Position numbers and translations under genes: made by a program
Notes under the pieces: model-generated
What the model saw: the letters and a program-made list of their open reading frames with translations, nothing else
Databases searched by the model: none
What the model was told of the DNA's origin: nothing
Part shown: positions 55,459-63,483 of the stretch, one piece after another
Layout: every line of letters starts with the position of its first letter
How positions within the stretch are numbered: position 1 is the stretch's first letter
Source: Azospirillum oryzae
GTDB lineage: Bacteria > Pseudomonadota > Alphaproteobacteria > Azospirillales > Azospirillaceae
NCBI RefSeq assembly: GCF_008364795.1
Contig: NZ_VTTM01000007.1
Location: forward strand, 1 to 64,000
Direction of reading: 5' to 3'
DNA length: 64,000 bases

Positions 55459-56323
55459 GGCGGCGCACCGCTTCGCCGAACAGCCCTTGCGGCCGCAGGA
55501 CCAGGATCGCCAGCAGCGTCAGGTACAAGGCCCCCAGCGCCACCGGATAGGACAGCACCGACGACACCCCCACCTCGAACAGCGCGATCAACAGCGCCCC
55601 CACTACCGCGCCCGGCACGGAGCCCCAGCCGCCCACCGTCACCGCGATGTAGGCCTTCAGGATCAGGTCCCCGCCCGATGTCGGCGTGACGAAATAGCGG
55701 TTGGCCAGCAGCAGCCCCGCCGCCCCGGCACAGGCGGCGCCGATGGCGAAGGTCACCAGGATCATGGCGGTGACCGGCACGCCGCAGGCGCGCGCCATCT
55801 CCGGATCCTGCGCCGTCGCGCGCAGCCGGCGGCCAAGCTGGGTGCGGGCGAAAACCCATTGCTGCGCGCCGATCAGCAGGGCCGCCACCGCGACGATGGC
55901 GAGCGACTGCTCCGGCACCGCCAGCCCTCCGATATGAAGGGTGTCGTCCCCGAACAGCGGCGGTGCGGCGCGAGGCTCCGGCCCGAAGAGGATGGCCGCA
56001 CCGTTCTGCAGGATGATGCCGACCGCGATGGTGCTGATGAAGACCGAAACCGGCGGCCGGCGCCGCAGCGGCAGATAGGCCGCCAGCGCCATCAGCAACC
56101 CCAGCGCGGCCATCAGCACCAGCACCACCGGCAGCAGGACGATGCCCGGCAACGGGATCAGCGGCGCCAGCGCCACCGCCAACAGCCCGCCGGCCATCAC
56201 GAGGTCGCCCTGGGCGAAGTTCACCGCCGAGGTGGCGTTCAGCACCAGCACGAAGCCCAACGCCACCAGGGCATAGGCCGCCCCCAGCGCCACCCCGTTG
56301 ACCAGCAGTTGAAACGCCGCCAT
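55451..56323 (-). CDS. livH: Branched-chain-amino-acid-type ABC permease (LivH-like)
   Basis: Inner-membrane permease of 290 residues with eight helices. The N-terminal FQLLVNGVALGAAYALVALG and FVLVLNATSAVNFAQGDLVM are the LivH signature, and FVTPTSGGDLILKAYIAVTV, then GGWGSVPGAVVGALLI, form the conserved ATPase-contact end. It overlaps the LivM-LivG gene by 8 bases and lies 4 bases after the binding-protein gene, so the four genes form one translation-coupled unit. Confidence 0.92.
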   Translation of the reverse strand: MAAFQLLVNGVALGAAYALVALGFVLVLNATSAVNFAQGDLVMAGGLLAVALAPLIPLPGIVLLPVVLVLMAALGLLMALAAYLPLRRRPPVSVFISTIAVGIILQNGAAILFGPEPRAAPPLFGDDTLHIGGLAVPEQSLAIVAVAALLIGAQQWVFARTQLGRRLRATAQDPEMARACGVPVTAMILVTFAIGAACAGAAGLLLANRYFVTPTSGGDLILKAYIAVTVGGWGSVPGAVVGALLIALFEVGVSSVLSYPVALGALYLTLLAILVLRPQGLFGEAVRRRG

Positions 56324-56327
56324 CCGC

Positions 56328-57464
56328 TCACTTCGCCGCGAGTGTCGGGTCGGCGTACCGCTTCACCAGCGTCGGCACGCGGCTGGTCCCGTCATAGCAG
56401 ACGATGACGGCGGAATGCGCCATGTTGCCCTTGCCGTCGGACTTGTAGGTCATGGCGAGACCCTTGAACGTCTCCGACGACAGTGCTTTCCGGATGGCGT
56501 CCGGCGTCCGGGCGCCGGCCTTCACCGCCTCCAGCACCATCGTCATGCCGTCATACTGGCCGAGCGCGAAGGCGTCCGGGTCCTTGCCGAAGGCGGTGCG
56601 GTAGGCATCGGTGAAGGCCTTGACCTCCGGCGTGTCGCCTGAAATCGGCGAGGCCGCAGTCTCGGCGCAGACGCCCTTCAACTCCGCCGGTTCCAACAGG
56701 GCAGCGGTGCTCGGCTGATGCATGGCGGAGCCGGCGACGATTGGCAGGGTCACGCCGCTCGACGCCGCCTGCCGCAGCAGCAGCGCGGTCGGGCCGGAAT
56801 GCAGGTGCAGCACCAGCACGTCCGGCTTGGCGGCCAGCGCCTTGGTCAGCACCGGCAGCAGGTCCTTGGCCGCCGGGTCCACCCCCTCCTCGAACACCGG
56901 GGTCACGCCCAGCGCCTTGAAGGCGGCGTCGAGATGGGCCTTGCCGCTCTGCCCATAGGCGGTGGTCTGATAGATGATCGCCGGCTGCCGCTTGCCCAAC
57001 TCCTCCACCACATAGCGGGCGTGGGCGGACTTGGTCACGGCGTCGCCAGGGAAGAAGCGGAAGACCCAGGGGTTGCCCTGCTCGGTGATCGACGCGGTGC
57101 CCGACACGGTGACCAGCGGCAGCTTCAACTCCTGCGCCAGCGGCAGCATCGCCAGCATCTGAGTGCCGAGCATGCTGGCGGCGACCGCCCCGACCGTGCC
57201 GCTGCCGGCCGCACGCTCCAGCGCCGTCACCGCCGCCTCGGGCGAGGTGCCGGTGTCGACGACCTCCGACGCAATGGCGACGCCGGCCGGCGTCTGCTTC
57301 AGCGCCAGGACGGCACCGTTGCGCTGGCTGGTGCCTTCCAGCGACAGGAAGCCGGTCAGCGGAACCAGCACCGGGAAGGACAGCGTGTCGTCGGCCCGCG
57401 CCGCCGGAGACAGGCAGGACGTGGCCGCCAGCAGGCCGATCAGAAGGGGAAGCGCGCGCCGCAT
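56328..57464 (-). CDS. Periplasmic substrate-binding protein of a TPP-controlled Liv-type transporter
   Basis: Leu/Ile/Val-binding-type (Peripla_BP_6) protein of 378 residues with signal peptide MRRALPLLIGLLAATSCLSP. The fold is clear: SFPVLVPLTGFLSLEGTSQR, then VGAVAASMLGTQMLAMLPLA, PLVTVSGTASITEQ, YGQSGKAHLDAAF and FALGQYDGMTMVLEAV. Despite the family, the TPP riboswitch 85 bases upstream argues for thiamine, HMP, a thiazole precursor or a related compound as ligand. ATG 57464 is preceded by GAGGAG; the in-frame ATG at 57494 would extend into the leader. Confidence 0.9.
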   Translation of the reverse strand: MRRALPLLIGLLAATSCLSPAARADDTLSFPVLVPLTGFLSLEGTSQRNGAVLALKQTPAGVAIASEVVDTGTSPEAAVTALERAAGSGTVGAVAASMLGTQMLAMLPLAQELKLPLVTVSGTASITEQGNPWVFRFFPGDAVTKSAHARYVVEELGKRQPAIIYQTTAYGQSGKAHLDAAFKALGVTPVFEEGVDPAAKDLLPVLTKALAAKPDVLVLHLHSGPTALLLRQAASSGVTLPIVAGSAMHQPSTAALLEPAELKGVCAETAASPISGDTPEVKAFTDAYRTAFGKDPDAFALGQYDGMTMVLEAVKAGARTPDAIRKALSSETFKGLAMTYKSDGKGNMAHSAVIVCYDGTSRVPTLVKRYADPTLAAK

Positions 57465-57548
57465 GACCGAAAACTCCTCAACTCGCACCGGCAACCGGAG
57501 CGACGCGGAGGGGACGGGGCATTTGCGGCTGATCCGTCGGGTTCCGGT

Positions 57549-57644
57549 CGGCTCCCTTCGCCGGCATGACCCGGATCAGGTTCGATGGGTGTTGTCTCAG
57601 CCCCCGCATCCGCCGATCCAGCGAAGGCAGGGGCACCCCAGCCG
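57549..57644 (-). promoter_or_regulatory. TPP riboswitch (THI element)
   Basis: Minus-strand reading from 57644: CGGCT (P1), GGGGTGCCC, a variable P3 arm, the invariant GGGGGCTGAGA, ACACCC, then GAACCTGATCCGGGTCATGC, the GGCGAAGGGA segment, and AGCCG closing P1. Every conserved block of the TPP aptamer is present. It lies 85 bases before the binding-protein ATG and 40 bases after the EamA stop. The leader between aptamer and GAGGAG ribosome site has CCCCTCC that could pair with it, so translational control is likely. Confidence 0.95.
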
Positions 57645-57683
57645 TGAACAGGCGGCGAGAGTGTCGTCGCCGGCCCCGTCCTG

Positions 57684-58598
57684 TCAAGAACCCAGCCGGC
57701 GGCGCGCCACCACGGTTTCACGATGCAGGATGTAGAGGCCGCTGCCGATGATGACCATGGCGCCAACGATCACCGGCACGGTTGGCAGGTCGCCGAACAC
57801 CATCCAGCCGAACAGGCTGGCCCAGACCATGCCGGTATATTCAAAGGGCGCCACCACCGCCGGAGGCGCGCGGCGGAAGGCCTGGGTCAGCAGCACCTGC
57901 GCCCCGGCGCCGATCGCGCCGACGAGCGCCATCAACCCCAGCGCGAAGCCGGTCGGCGCCGTCCACACCGGCACCGTCAGCGCCCCGCTGACCACTGTCG
58001 TCGTCAGCAGCAGATAGAGCACGATGGACGCGCTGGTCTCCGTCCGCGACAGGCCGCGCACGGCGAGCGCCGCCAGCGCATAGAACAGGGCGGCGCACAG
58101 CCCGACCAGCACCGGCACCAACGGCGCCCCGGCCGACGGCTGCGCCATCACCACCACGCCGCCGAACCCGACCACCACCGCCGCCCAACGCCGCCAGCCC
58201 ACCGGCTCCCCCAGCAGCGGAGCGGACAGCGCGGTGATGAACAGCGGCCCGGCGAAGCTCAGCACATAGACATCGGCCAGCGGCAGCTCGCGGAACGCAT
58301 AGAAGAAGCAGCCCATCGAGATCAGCCCGGCGAAGGCCCGCCAGACATGCCCCCAGGGCCGCTTGGTCCGCATCGCCGCGATCCCACCGCCACGCCACAG
58401 CGTGTAGCCGCCCACCAGCAGGAAGGCGACCAGCGAGCGCACGAACATCAGCTGCGGCACCGGGTAATCGGCGGTCAGGAACTTGATGAGCGTGTCCATC
58501 GCCGCGAACAGCAGGATCGCCCCCAGGAAGCAGCCGACGGCATAGGGAACCGAATCGGCCTCGGCAGGCAGCAGGTCGGCGGTCTCGGCATCGGTCAT
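57684..58598 (-). CDS. EamA/RhaT-family (DMT) transporter
   Basis: Drug/metabolite-type membrane transporter of 304 residues with ten helices in two EamA repeats (FLGAILLFAAMDTLIKFLTA, then ALSAPLLGEPVGWRRWAAVV for repeat 1, and GMVWASLFGWMVFGDLPTVP for repeat 2). The substrate is unknown; such proteins often export amino acids or metabolites. It lies 40 bases upstream of the TPP aptamer in the same direction, so read-through into the transporter operon is possible, but it is not itself controlled by the aptamer. Confidence 0.85.
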   Translation of the reverse strand: MTDAETADLLPAEADSVPYAVGCFLGAILLFAAMDTLIKFLTADYPVPQLMFVRSLVAFLLVGGYTLWRGGGIAAMRTKRPWGHVWRAFAGLISMGCFFYAFRELPLADVYVLSFAGPLFITALSAPLLGEPVGWRRWAAVVVGFGGVVVMAQPSAGAPLVPVLVGLCAALFYALAALAVRGLSRTETSASIVLYLLLTTTVVSGALTVPVWTAPTGFALGLMALVGAIGAGAQVLLTQAFRRAPPAVVAPFEYTGMVWASLFGWMVFGDLPTVPVIVGAMVIIGSGLYILHRETVVARRRLGS

Positions 58599-58729
58599 GG
58601 AATTGGTTCAGAACGGCAATGGCGGATGTTGCCCACATTATGGGCAAATCCGCCCGCGTCCCAATGCCGCAACCGCAGGTCTGGTAGGCGTGGGATCTTG
58701 GAAGTGTTGGCTTCGTATGCCCCCTCCCC

Positions 58730-59062
58730 TCACCTAGTCAACACCATCACCAGCCGCTCCACCGGCGCATCGTTCACCAGATGCGACTCGACGATCTCGT
58801 CGATGTCCTCCGCCGTTTCCGGCCGGTACCAGATGCCCTCCGGATAGACCACCATCAGCGGCCCGGCGGAGCAGAAACCGAGGCAGCCCGTCATCGCCAT
58901 GCCGACATCGGCCAGACCCTTCGCCTGGATTTTCTGGTCGAGCCGCTGCCACAGCGGATGGGCGCCCTTGGCGGCACAGCTGCCGCGCGGATGGCCGGGC
59001 GGGCGCTGCTGGGCGCAGCAGAAGACGTGGTGACGAAAGGTCTGCGGAATGTCGAGCGGCAT
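58730..59062 (-). CDS. Thioredoxin-fold [2Fe-2S] ferredoxin
   Basis: 110-residue ferredoxin of the Shethna/NuoE-like thioredoxin fold. Ligand cysteines: Cys16 (in FCCAQQRP), Cys29 (GSC), Cys60 and Cys64 (TGCLGFCSAGP). The spacing fits a [2Fe-2S] cluster of the (2Fe-2S) ferredoxin family. The pattern PLMVVYPEGIWY, then RPETAEDIDEIVESHLV, is typical of the (2Fe-2S) ferredoxin/CbiW-like group. Cytoplasmic electron carrier with unknown partner. It is divergent from the nucleoside operon, and its promoter region shares the nested dyad at 59065-59109. Confidence 0.85.
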   Translation of the reverse strand: MPLDIPQTFRHHVFCCAQQRPPGHPRGSCAAKGAHPLWQRLDQKIQAKGLADVGMAMTGCLGFCSAGPLMVVYPEGIWYRPETAEDIDEIVESHLVNDAPVERLVMVLTR

Positions 59063-59064
59063 CG

Positions 59065-59109
59065 GGCATGCTCCATAACCATAAAATTCCTATGGTTTAG
59101 AAGCATGCC
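59065..59109. promoter_or_regulatory. Nested dyad between ferredoxin and nucleoside operon
   Basis: GGCATGCT (59065-59072) matches AGCATGCC (59102-59109), and inside it ACCATA-type AACCATA (59078-59084, last base shared with the loop) matches TATGGTT (59091-59097), with a 4-base spacer on each side. The symmetry is exact in spacing. It starts 3 bases upstream of the ferredoxin start codon, so it would lie in that gene's leader and in the upstream region of the rightward operon. Confidence 0.6.
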
Positions 59110-59248
59110 AGATTGCTGCGCTGCGGCAAGAGTTTTTGTAATCCTTCTAACCCACGGCAGCCCCAGTGATTCCGGCGTGATGAAATGCTTGGTCGGCAGA
59201 GCATTGGCGGTTAAGAATCCCCGCCAAGGGGCAATCCAGGAGACGCCG

Positions 59249-60388
59249 GTGCTGCTGAGCGGGTCGGGGAAGGGTCAGCCGGGCGCCGTGCCGGGCTGGG
59301 TCGGATATGCGCTGCTGCCGGTCCTCAACCTCGTCGCGGCCTTCGTGCTGTCGGGGCTGGTGATCCTGGTGATCGGCGAGAATCCGGTCGACGTGCTGTC
59401 GCTGCTGCTGTCGGAGGCCCTGGGGTACCCGGAGGCCATCGGCTACACCCTTTACTACACCACCGACTACATCTTCACCGGGCTGGCGGTCGCCATCGCC
59501 TTCCATTGCGGGCTGTTCAACATCGGCGGCGAGGGGCAGGCCTATCTGGGCGGGCTGGGCGCCGGGCTGGTGGCGCTGGCGCTGACCGGCTGGCCCTGGC
59601 CGGTGGTGGCCTTGCTGGCGGTGCTGGCGTCCGCGCTGTTCGGCGCCGCCTGGGCCTTCATTCCGGCCTGGCTGCAGGCCAAGCGCGGCAGCCACATCGT
59701 CATCACGACGATCATGTTCAACTTCATCGCCGCGTCGATCATGACCTGGCTGCTGGTGGACGTGCTGATCCGCCCCGGCAGCCAGTCGCCGGAAACCCGC
59801 GAGTTCGATCCCGGCGTCTGGCTGCCGTCGATGGACCGGGCGCTGGGCTGGTTCGGCATCACCATCCCGGCCTCGCCGTTGAACCTGTCCTTCCTGTGGG
59901 CGCTGGCCTGCTGCCTGCTGTTCCACATCTTCCTGCGCCGCACCCGCTGGGGCTACGAGCTGCGCACGGTGGGCCGGAACGAGCGGGCGGCGGTCTATGC
60001 CGGCATCTCGCCGGCACGGAACATCGTCATCGCCATGCTGATCTCCGGCGCGCTGGCCGGCTTCGTCGGGGTGAACGAGATCCTGGGCGTGCAGCACCGG
60101 GTGATCCTGAACTTCACCGGCGGCGTCGGTTTCGTCGGCATCGCCGTGGCGCTGATGGGACGCAACCACCCGGTCGGGATCATTCTGGCAGCCCTGCTGT
60201 TCGGGGTTCTGGCGCAGGGCGGCGGCCAGCTGTCCTTCGAATACCCCACGATCAACCGCGAGCTGGTGATGGTCATCCAGGGTCTGGTCATTCTGTTCGC
60301 CGGTGCGATGGAGAACCTGTTCAAGCCGCAGGTTGAGACGCTGTTCCGCCGCCGCGGCACCGCCGCGGCAGATACGGGAAGGGGCTGA
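59249..60388 (+). CDS. Nucleoside-type ABC transporter permease 1
   Basis: Membrane permease of 379 residues in the BmpB/NupP-like (COG4603) group for nucleoside uptake, with about nine helices. GTG 59249 follows CCAGGAGACGCC, a good ribosome site; an upstream ATG 59180 is possible. Markers: TTDYIFTGLAVAIAFHCGLF, NIGGEGQAYLGGLGAGLVAL, the central RGSHIVITTIMFNFIAASIM and GVQHRVILNFTGGVGFVGIA near the end. The usual ATPase and BMP lipoprotein genes are absent upstream, so they must lie beyond the window or elsewhere. Confidence 0.88.
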   Translation: MLLSGSGKGQPGAVPGWVGYALLPVLNLVAAFVLSGLVILVIGENPVDVLSLLLSEALGYPEAIGYTLYYTTDYIFTGLAVAIAFHCGLFNIGGEGQAYLGGLGAGLVALALTGWPWPVVALLAVLASALFGAAWAFIPAWLQAKRGSHIVITTIMFNFIAASIMTWLLVDVLIRPGSQSPETREFDPGVWLPSMDRALGWFGITIPASPLNLSFLWALACCLLFHIFLRRTRWGYELRTVGRNERAAVYAGISPARNIVIAMLISGALAGFVGVNEILGVQHRVILNFTGGVGFVGIAVALMGRNHPVGIILAALLFGVLAQGGGQLSFEYPTINRELVMVIQGLVILFAGAMENLFKPQVETLFRRRGTAAADTGRG

Positions 60389-60391
60389 GCG

Positions 60392-61378
60392 ATGGAGGAC
60401 GCGCTTCTTCTGGCGTTGCAGCTGTTGAGTGCCACCATCCGGGTGGCGACGCCGCTGGTGCTGGCCGCCTTCGCCGGCATGTATTGCGAGCGGTCGGGCG
60501 TGGTCGACATCGGGCTGGAGGGCAAGATGCTGGCCGGTGCCTTCTTCTCCGCCGCCGTCGCGTCGACGACGCTGAATCCCTGGCTCGGGCTGCTGGCCGG
60601 CATCGCCGCCGGGGTGGCGCTGGCGCTGGTCCACGGCTTCGCCTGCATCACCCACAACGGCAATCAGGTGGTGTCGGGCATGGCGATCAACATCCTGGTC
60701 GCCGGACTGGCGCCGACGCTGGCCTATGCCTGGTTCCAGCAGGGCGGCCAGACCCCGCTTCTGCCCAATCAGGCGCGCATTCCCGCGGTGGAACTGCCGG
60801 GGGTCGACGCACTGGCCGGCGTGCCGGTGCTGGGGCCGGTGCTGGGGCCGGTCTACCGCGAATTGCTGAACGGCAACAATGTGCTGATCTGGGTGACGCT
60901 GGTCCTGGTGATCGCCACCCAGTGGGTGCTCTACCGCTCGCGCTTCGGGCTGCGGCTGCGGGCGGTGGGGGAGAATCCGGCGGCGGTCGACACTGCCGGC
61001 CTGTCGGTGGCGAAGCTGCGCTATCAGGCGCTGCTGGTGACAGGCGCGCTGACGGGAATGGCCGGCTCGTATCTCTCCACCGGCCACGGCGCCGGCTTCG
61101 TCCGCGACATGACCGCCGGCAAGGGCTATCTGGCGCTGGCGGCACTGATCTTCGGCAAATGGCGACCGGGACCGACGCTGTTCGCCTGCCTGCTGTTCGC
61201 CTTCACCGACGCGGTGCAGGTGCGACTGCAGGGGGTGGAGTTGCCGGGCATCGGCGTCATCCCGGTGCAGTTCATCCAGATGCTTCCCTATGTGCTGACC
61301 GTCCTGCTGCTGGCCGGCTTCGTCGGCAAGGCCATCGCCCCGAAGGCGAGCGGCATCCCCTATGTGAAGGAACGCTAG
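60392..61378 (+). CDS. Nucleoside-type ABC transporter permease 2
   Basis: Partner permease of 328 residues (COG1079 group) with about nine helices: ATIRVATPLVLAAFAGMYCE, RSGVVDIGLEGKMLAGAFFS, a loop CITHNGNQVVSGMAINILVA and FVRDMTAGKGYLALAALIFG with GKWRPG. It lies 3 bases after permease 1 and 3 bases before cdd, so the uptake and salvage genes are one transcript. Confidence 0.9.
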   Translation: MEDALLLALQLLSATIRVATPLVLAAFAGMYCERSGVVDIGLEGKMLAGAFFSAAVASTTLNPWLGLLAGIAAGVALALVHGFACITHNGNQVVSGMAINILVAGLAPTLAYAWFQQGGQTPLLPNQARIPAVELPGVDALAGVPVLGPVLGPVYRELLNGNNVLIWVTLVLVIATQWVLYRSRFGLRLRAVGENPAAVDTAGLSVAKLRYQALLVTGALTGMAGSYLSTGHGAGFVRDMTAGKGYLALAALIFGKWRPGPTLFACLLFAFTDAVQVRLQGVELPGIGVIPVQFIQMLPYVLTVLLLAGFVGKAIAPKASGIPYVKER

Positions 61379-61381
61379 CCG

Positions 61382-61801
61382 ATGGCCGACACCGCAGAGC
61401 TGCCGCAGTTGATCGAAGCGGCCCGTGCCGCGCGCGAGAACGCTCATGCCCCCTACTCCAAATTCAAGGTCGGCGCCGCCATTCTCGGCGAATCGGGGCG
61501 CATCTTCGCCGGCTGCAATGTGGAGAATGCGGCCTACCCGCAGGGCCAATGCGCCGAATCGAGCGCCATCGGCGCCATGGTCACCGCCGGCGACCGCCGC
61601 ATCCGCGCCATCGTTGTCATGGGCGGCGAAGCGGGGGCGGAGGAGATCTGCACCCCCTGTGGCGGCTGCCGCCAGCGCATCCGCGAATTCGCGACGCCGG
61701 ACACGCCGATCCACATCTGCGATCCGGCCGGCCTGCGGCGGACCTTTTCGCTGGAGACCCTGTTGCCCGAATCGTTCGGTCCCACCAATTTAGCCTTCTG
61801 A
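61382..61801 (+). CDS. cdd: Cytidine deaminase
   Basis: Zinc-dependent deamination of cytidine and deoxycytidine to uridine forms. 139 residues, the short tetrameric type. Zinc Cys57 and catalytic Glu59 lie in GQCAESSAIG, and Cys93 and Cys96 in TPCGGCRQ. The N-terminal AHAPYSKFKVGAAIL and GCNVENAAYPQGQCAE are typical. It works with PNP, deoC and deoA in catabolising imported nucleosides. Confidence 0.95.
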   Translation: MADTAELPQLIEAARAARENAHAPYSKFKVGAAILGESGRIFAGCNVENAAYPQGQCAESSAIGAMVTAGDRRIRAIVVMGGEAGAEEICTPCGGCRQRIREFATPDTPIHICDPAGLRRTFSLETLLPESFGPTNLAF

Positions 61802-61816
61802 GCGGAGTTTCCCGAC

Positions 61817-62650
61817 ATGACGGCAGCCCGCGCCGCCGCGGACATCCTTCACCGTGCCTCCGGCCACCGGCCGCGGGTCGGCATCGTGCTGGGTTCCGGC
61901 CTGGGCGGCATCGCCGACCGCATCGCCGATGCCGTATCCATCCCCTACGGCGAGATCGCCGGCTTCCCGGTCCCCAGCGTGTCCGGCCATGCCGGGCGGC
62001 TGGTCGTTGGGCAACTCGGCGGGGTCGAGGTCGCCTGCATGCAGGGCCGCGTCCATGCCTATGAAGGCAACGGTTTCGACGCGCTGAAGACCGCGGTGCG
62101 GGCGCTGAAGCTGGCCGGTTGCGACACGCTGGTGCTGACCGCCGCCGTCGGCTCCCTGCGGCTGGAGGTCGGGCCGGGCCGGCTGATGGCGATCAGCGAT
62201 CACCTGAACCTGCTGGGTTCCAACCCGCTGACCGGTCCGAACGACGAGGCCTTCGGCGAGCGCTTCCCCAGCATGACCGATGCCTGGGACCCGGACTTGC
62301 GCGACCTGCTGAAGGATGTCGCCGCCAGCCAGTCCATCGACTTGGCGGAGGGCGTCTATGCCGCCTATCCCGGACCGTCCTTCGAGACGCCGGCCGAGGT
62401 ACGGATGATGAAGCTGCTGGGCGCCGACGCGGTCGGCATGTCCACGGTGCCGGAATGCATCGTCGCGCGCCATTGCGGCCTGCGGGTCGTCGGCTGCGCC
62501 GTCGTCACCAATCTGGGCGTCGGGCTCGGCGACGGGCCCGTCGACCATCACCAGACCCTGACCGCCGCCTCGGCGGCAGCCGCCGACCTGGAGCGCCTGC
62601 TGGTCGGCTTCCTCGAACGCCTGCATGAGAAGGACGGGTCCCGGTCATGA
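61817..62650 (+). CDS. Purine nucleoside phosphorylase (trimeric type)
   Basis: Phosphorolysis of purine nucleosides to base and (deoxy)ribose-1-phosphate. 277 residues of the PunA/DeoD2 trimeric class: GSGLGGIADRI near 28-38, the phosphate-site His-x-YEGN (HAYEGN near 84), GPSFETPAEV with the purine-binding region, GMSTVPECIVARHCGL near 215 and a VVTNLGVGL end with the conserved Asn. The usual T-N-A-A-G segment reads TAAVGSL here, a small deviation. Either guanosine/inosine or broader use is possible. Confidence 0.9.
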   Translation: MTAARAAADILHRASGHRPRVGIVLGSGLGGIADRIADAVSIPYGEIAGFPVPSVSGHAGRLVVGQLGGVEVACMQGRVHAYEGNGFDALKTAVRALKLAGCDTLVLTAAVGSLRLEVGPGRLMAISDHLNLLGSNPLTGPNDEAFGERFPSMTDAWDPDLRDLLKDVAASQSIDLAEGVYAAYPGPSFETPAEVRMMKLLGADAVGMSTVPECIVARHCGLRVVGCAVVTNLGVGLGDGPVDHHQTLTAASAAAADLERLLVGFLERLHEKDGSRS

Positions 62651-63480
62651 AACTGTCTGCCGACCTGCAAAGCGCGCTGGACGCCAGCGCCAACGCCCCG
62701 TCCGACGCCGATCTGGCGCGCCGTGCCGTGGGCATGCTCGATCTCACCAGCCTGAACGGCGACGACAGCGACCGGGTGGTGCAGGATCTCTGCGCCCGCG
62801 CGGTCACCCCCGTGGGGCCGGTCGCCGCCGTCTGCGTCTGGGCGCGCTTCGTCCCCACCGCGCGCAAGGCGCTGGACGACACGCCGGTGAAGGTCGCCAC
62901 CGTGGTGAATTTCCCGACCGGCGAGGCCGATGCCTCCTCGGTTGCGGCGGAGACCCGGCGGGCCATCGCCGACGGCGCCAACGAGATCGACGTCGTGCTG
63001 CCCTACAAGGCCTTCATCGACGGCGCCCGCACCCAGCCGATGAATGTGGTGAAGGCCTGCCGCGAGGCTTGCAGCGACAAGGCCCTGATGAAGGTGATCC
63101 TGGAGTCGGGCGCCTTTCCCGATGCCGACCTGCTGGCCTGGGCGGCCCGCGACGCCATCGCCGCCGGTGCCGATTTTCTGAAGACCTCCACCGGCAAGAC
63201 CCAGCCGGCCGCCACCCTGCCGGCGGCGGCGGTGATGCTCGAAAGCATCTATGAATCGGGCAAGCCGGTCGGCTTCAAGGCATCCGGCGGAATCCGCGAC
63301 GCGGCGGAGGCGGCTCGCTATCTGGCGCTGGCCGACCATATCCTGGGCGATGGCTGGGCGACGCCGCAGACCTTCCGCTTCGGCGCCTCCAGCCTGCTCG
63401 ACGCGCTGCTGGCCGCCGCCGGCCATGGCGAACGTGAGGGCGAGGGCGAGCGCGAACCGGCACCGGCGGGAGGGTACTGA
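62647..63480 (+). CDS. deoC: Deoxyribose-phosphate aldolase
   Basis: Splits deoxyribose-5-phosphate into acetaldehyde and glyceraldehyde-3-phosphate. 277 residues, about 20 longer than E. coli DeoC at both ends. The catalytic Schiff-base Lys179 lies in ADFLKTSTGK, the second Lys149 in LMKVILESG, and the TIM-barrel strand VKVATVVNFPTG is at 81-92. It overlaps the PNP stop by 4 bases and precedes deoA by 3 bases. Confidence 0.95.
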   Translation: MKLSADLQSALDASANAPSDADLARRAVGMLDLTSLNGDDSDRVVQDLCARAVTPVGPVAAVCVWARFVPTARKALDDTPVKVATVVNFPTGEADASSVAAETRRAIADGANEIDVVLPYKAFIDGARTQPMNVVKACREACSDKALMKVILESGAFPDADLLAWAARDAIAAGADFLKTSTGKTQPAATLPAAAVMLESIYESGKPVGFKASGGIRDAAEAARYLALADHILGDGWATPQTFRFGASSLLDALLAAAGHGEREGEGEREPAPAGGY

Positions 63481-63483
63481 GGC

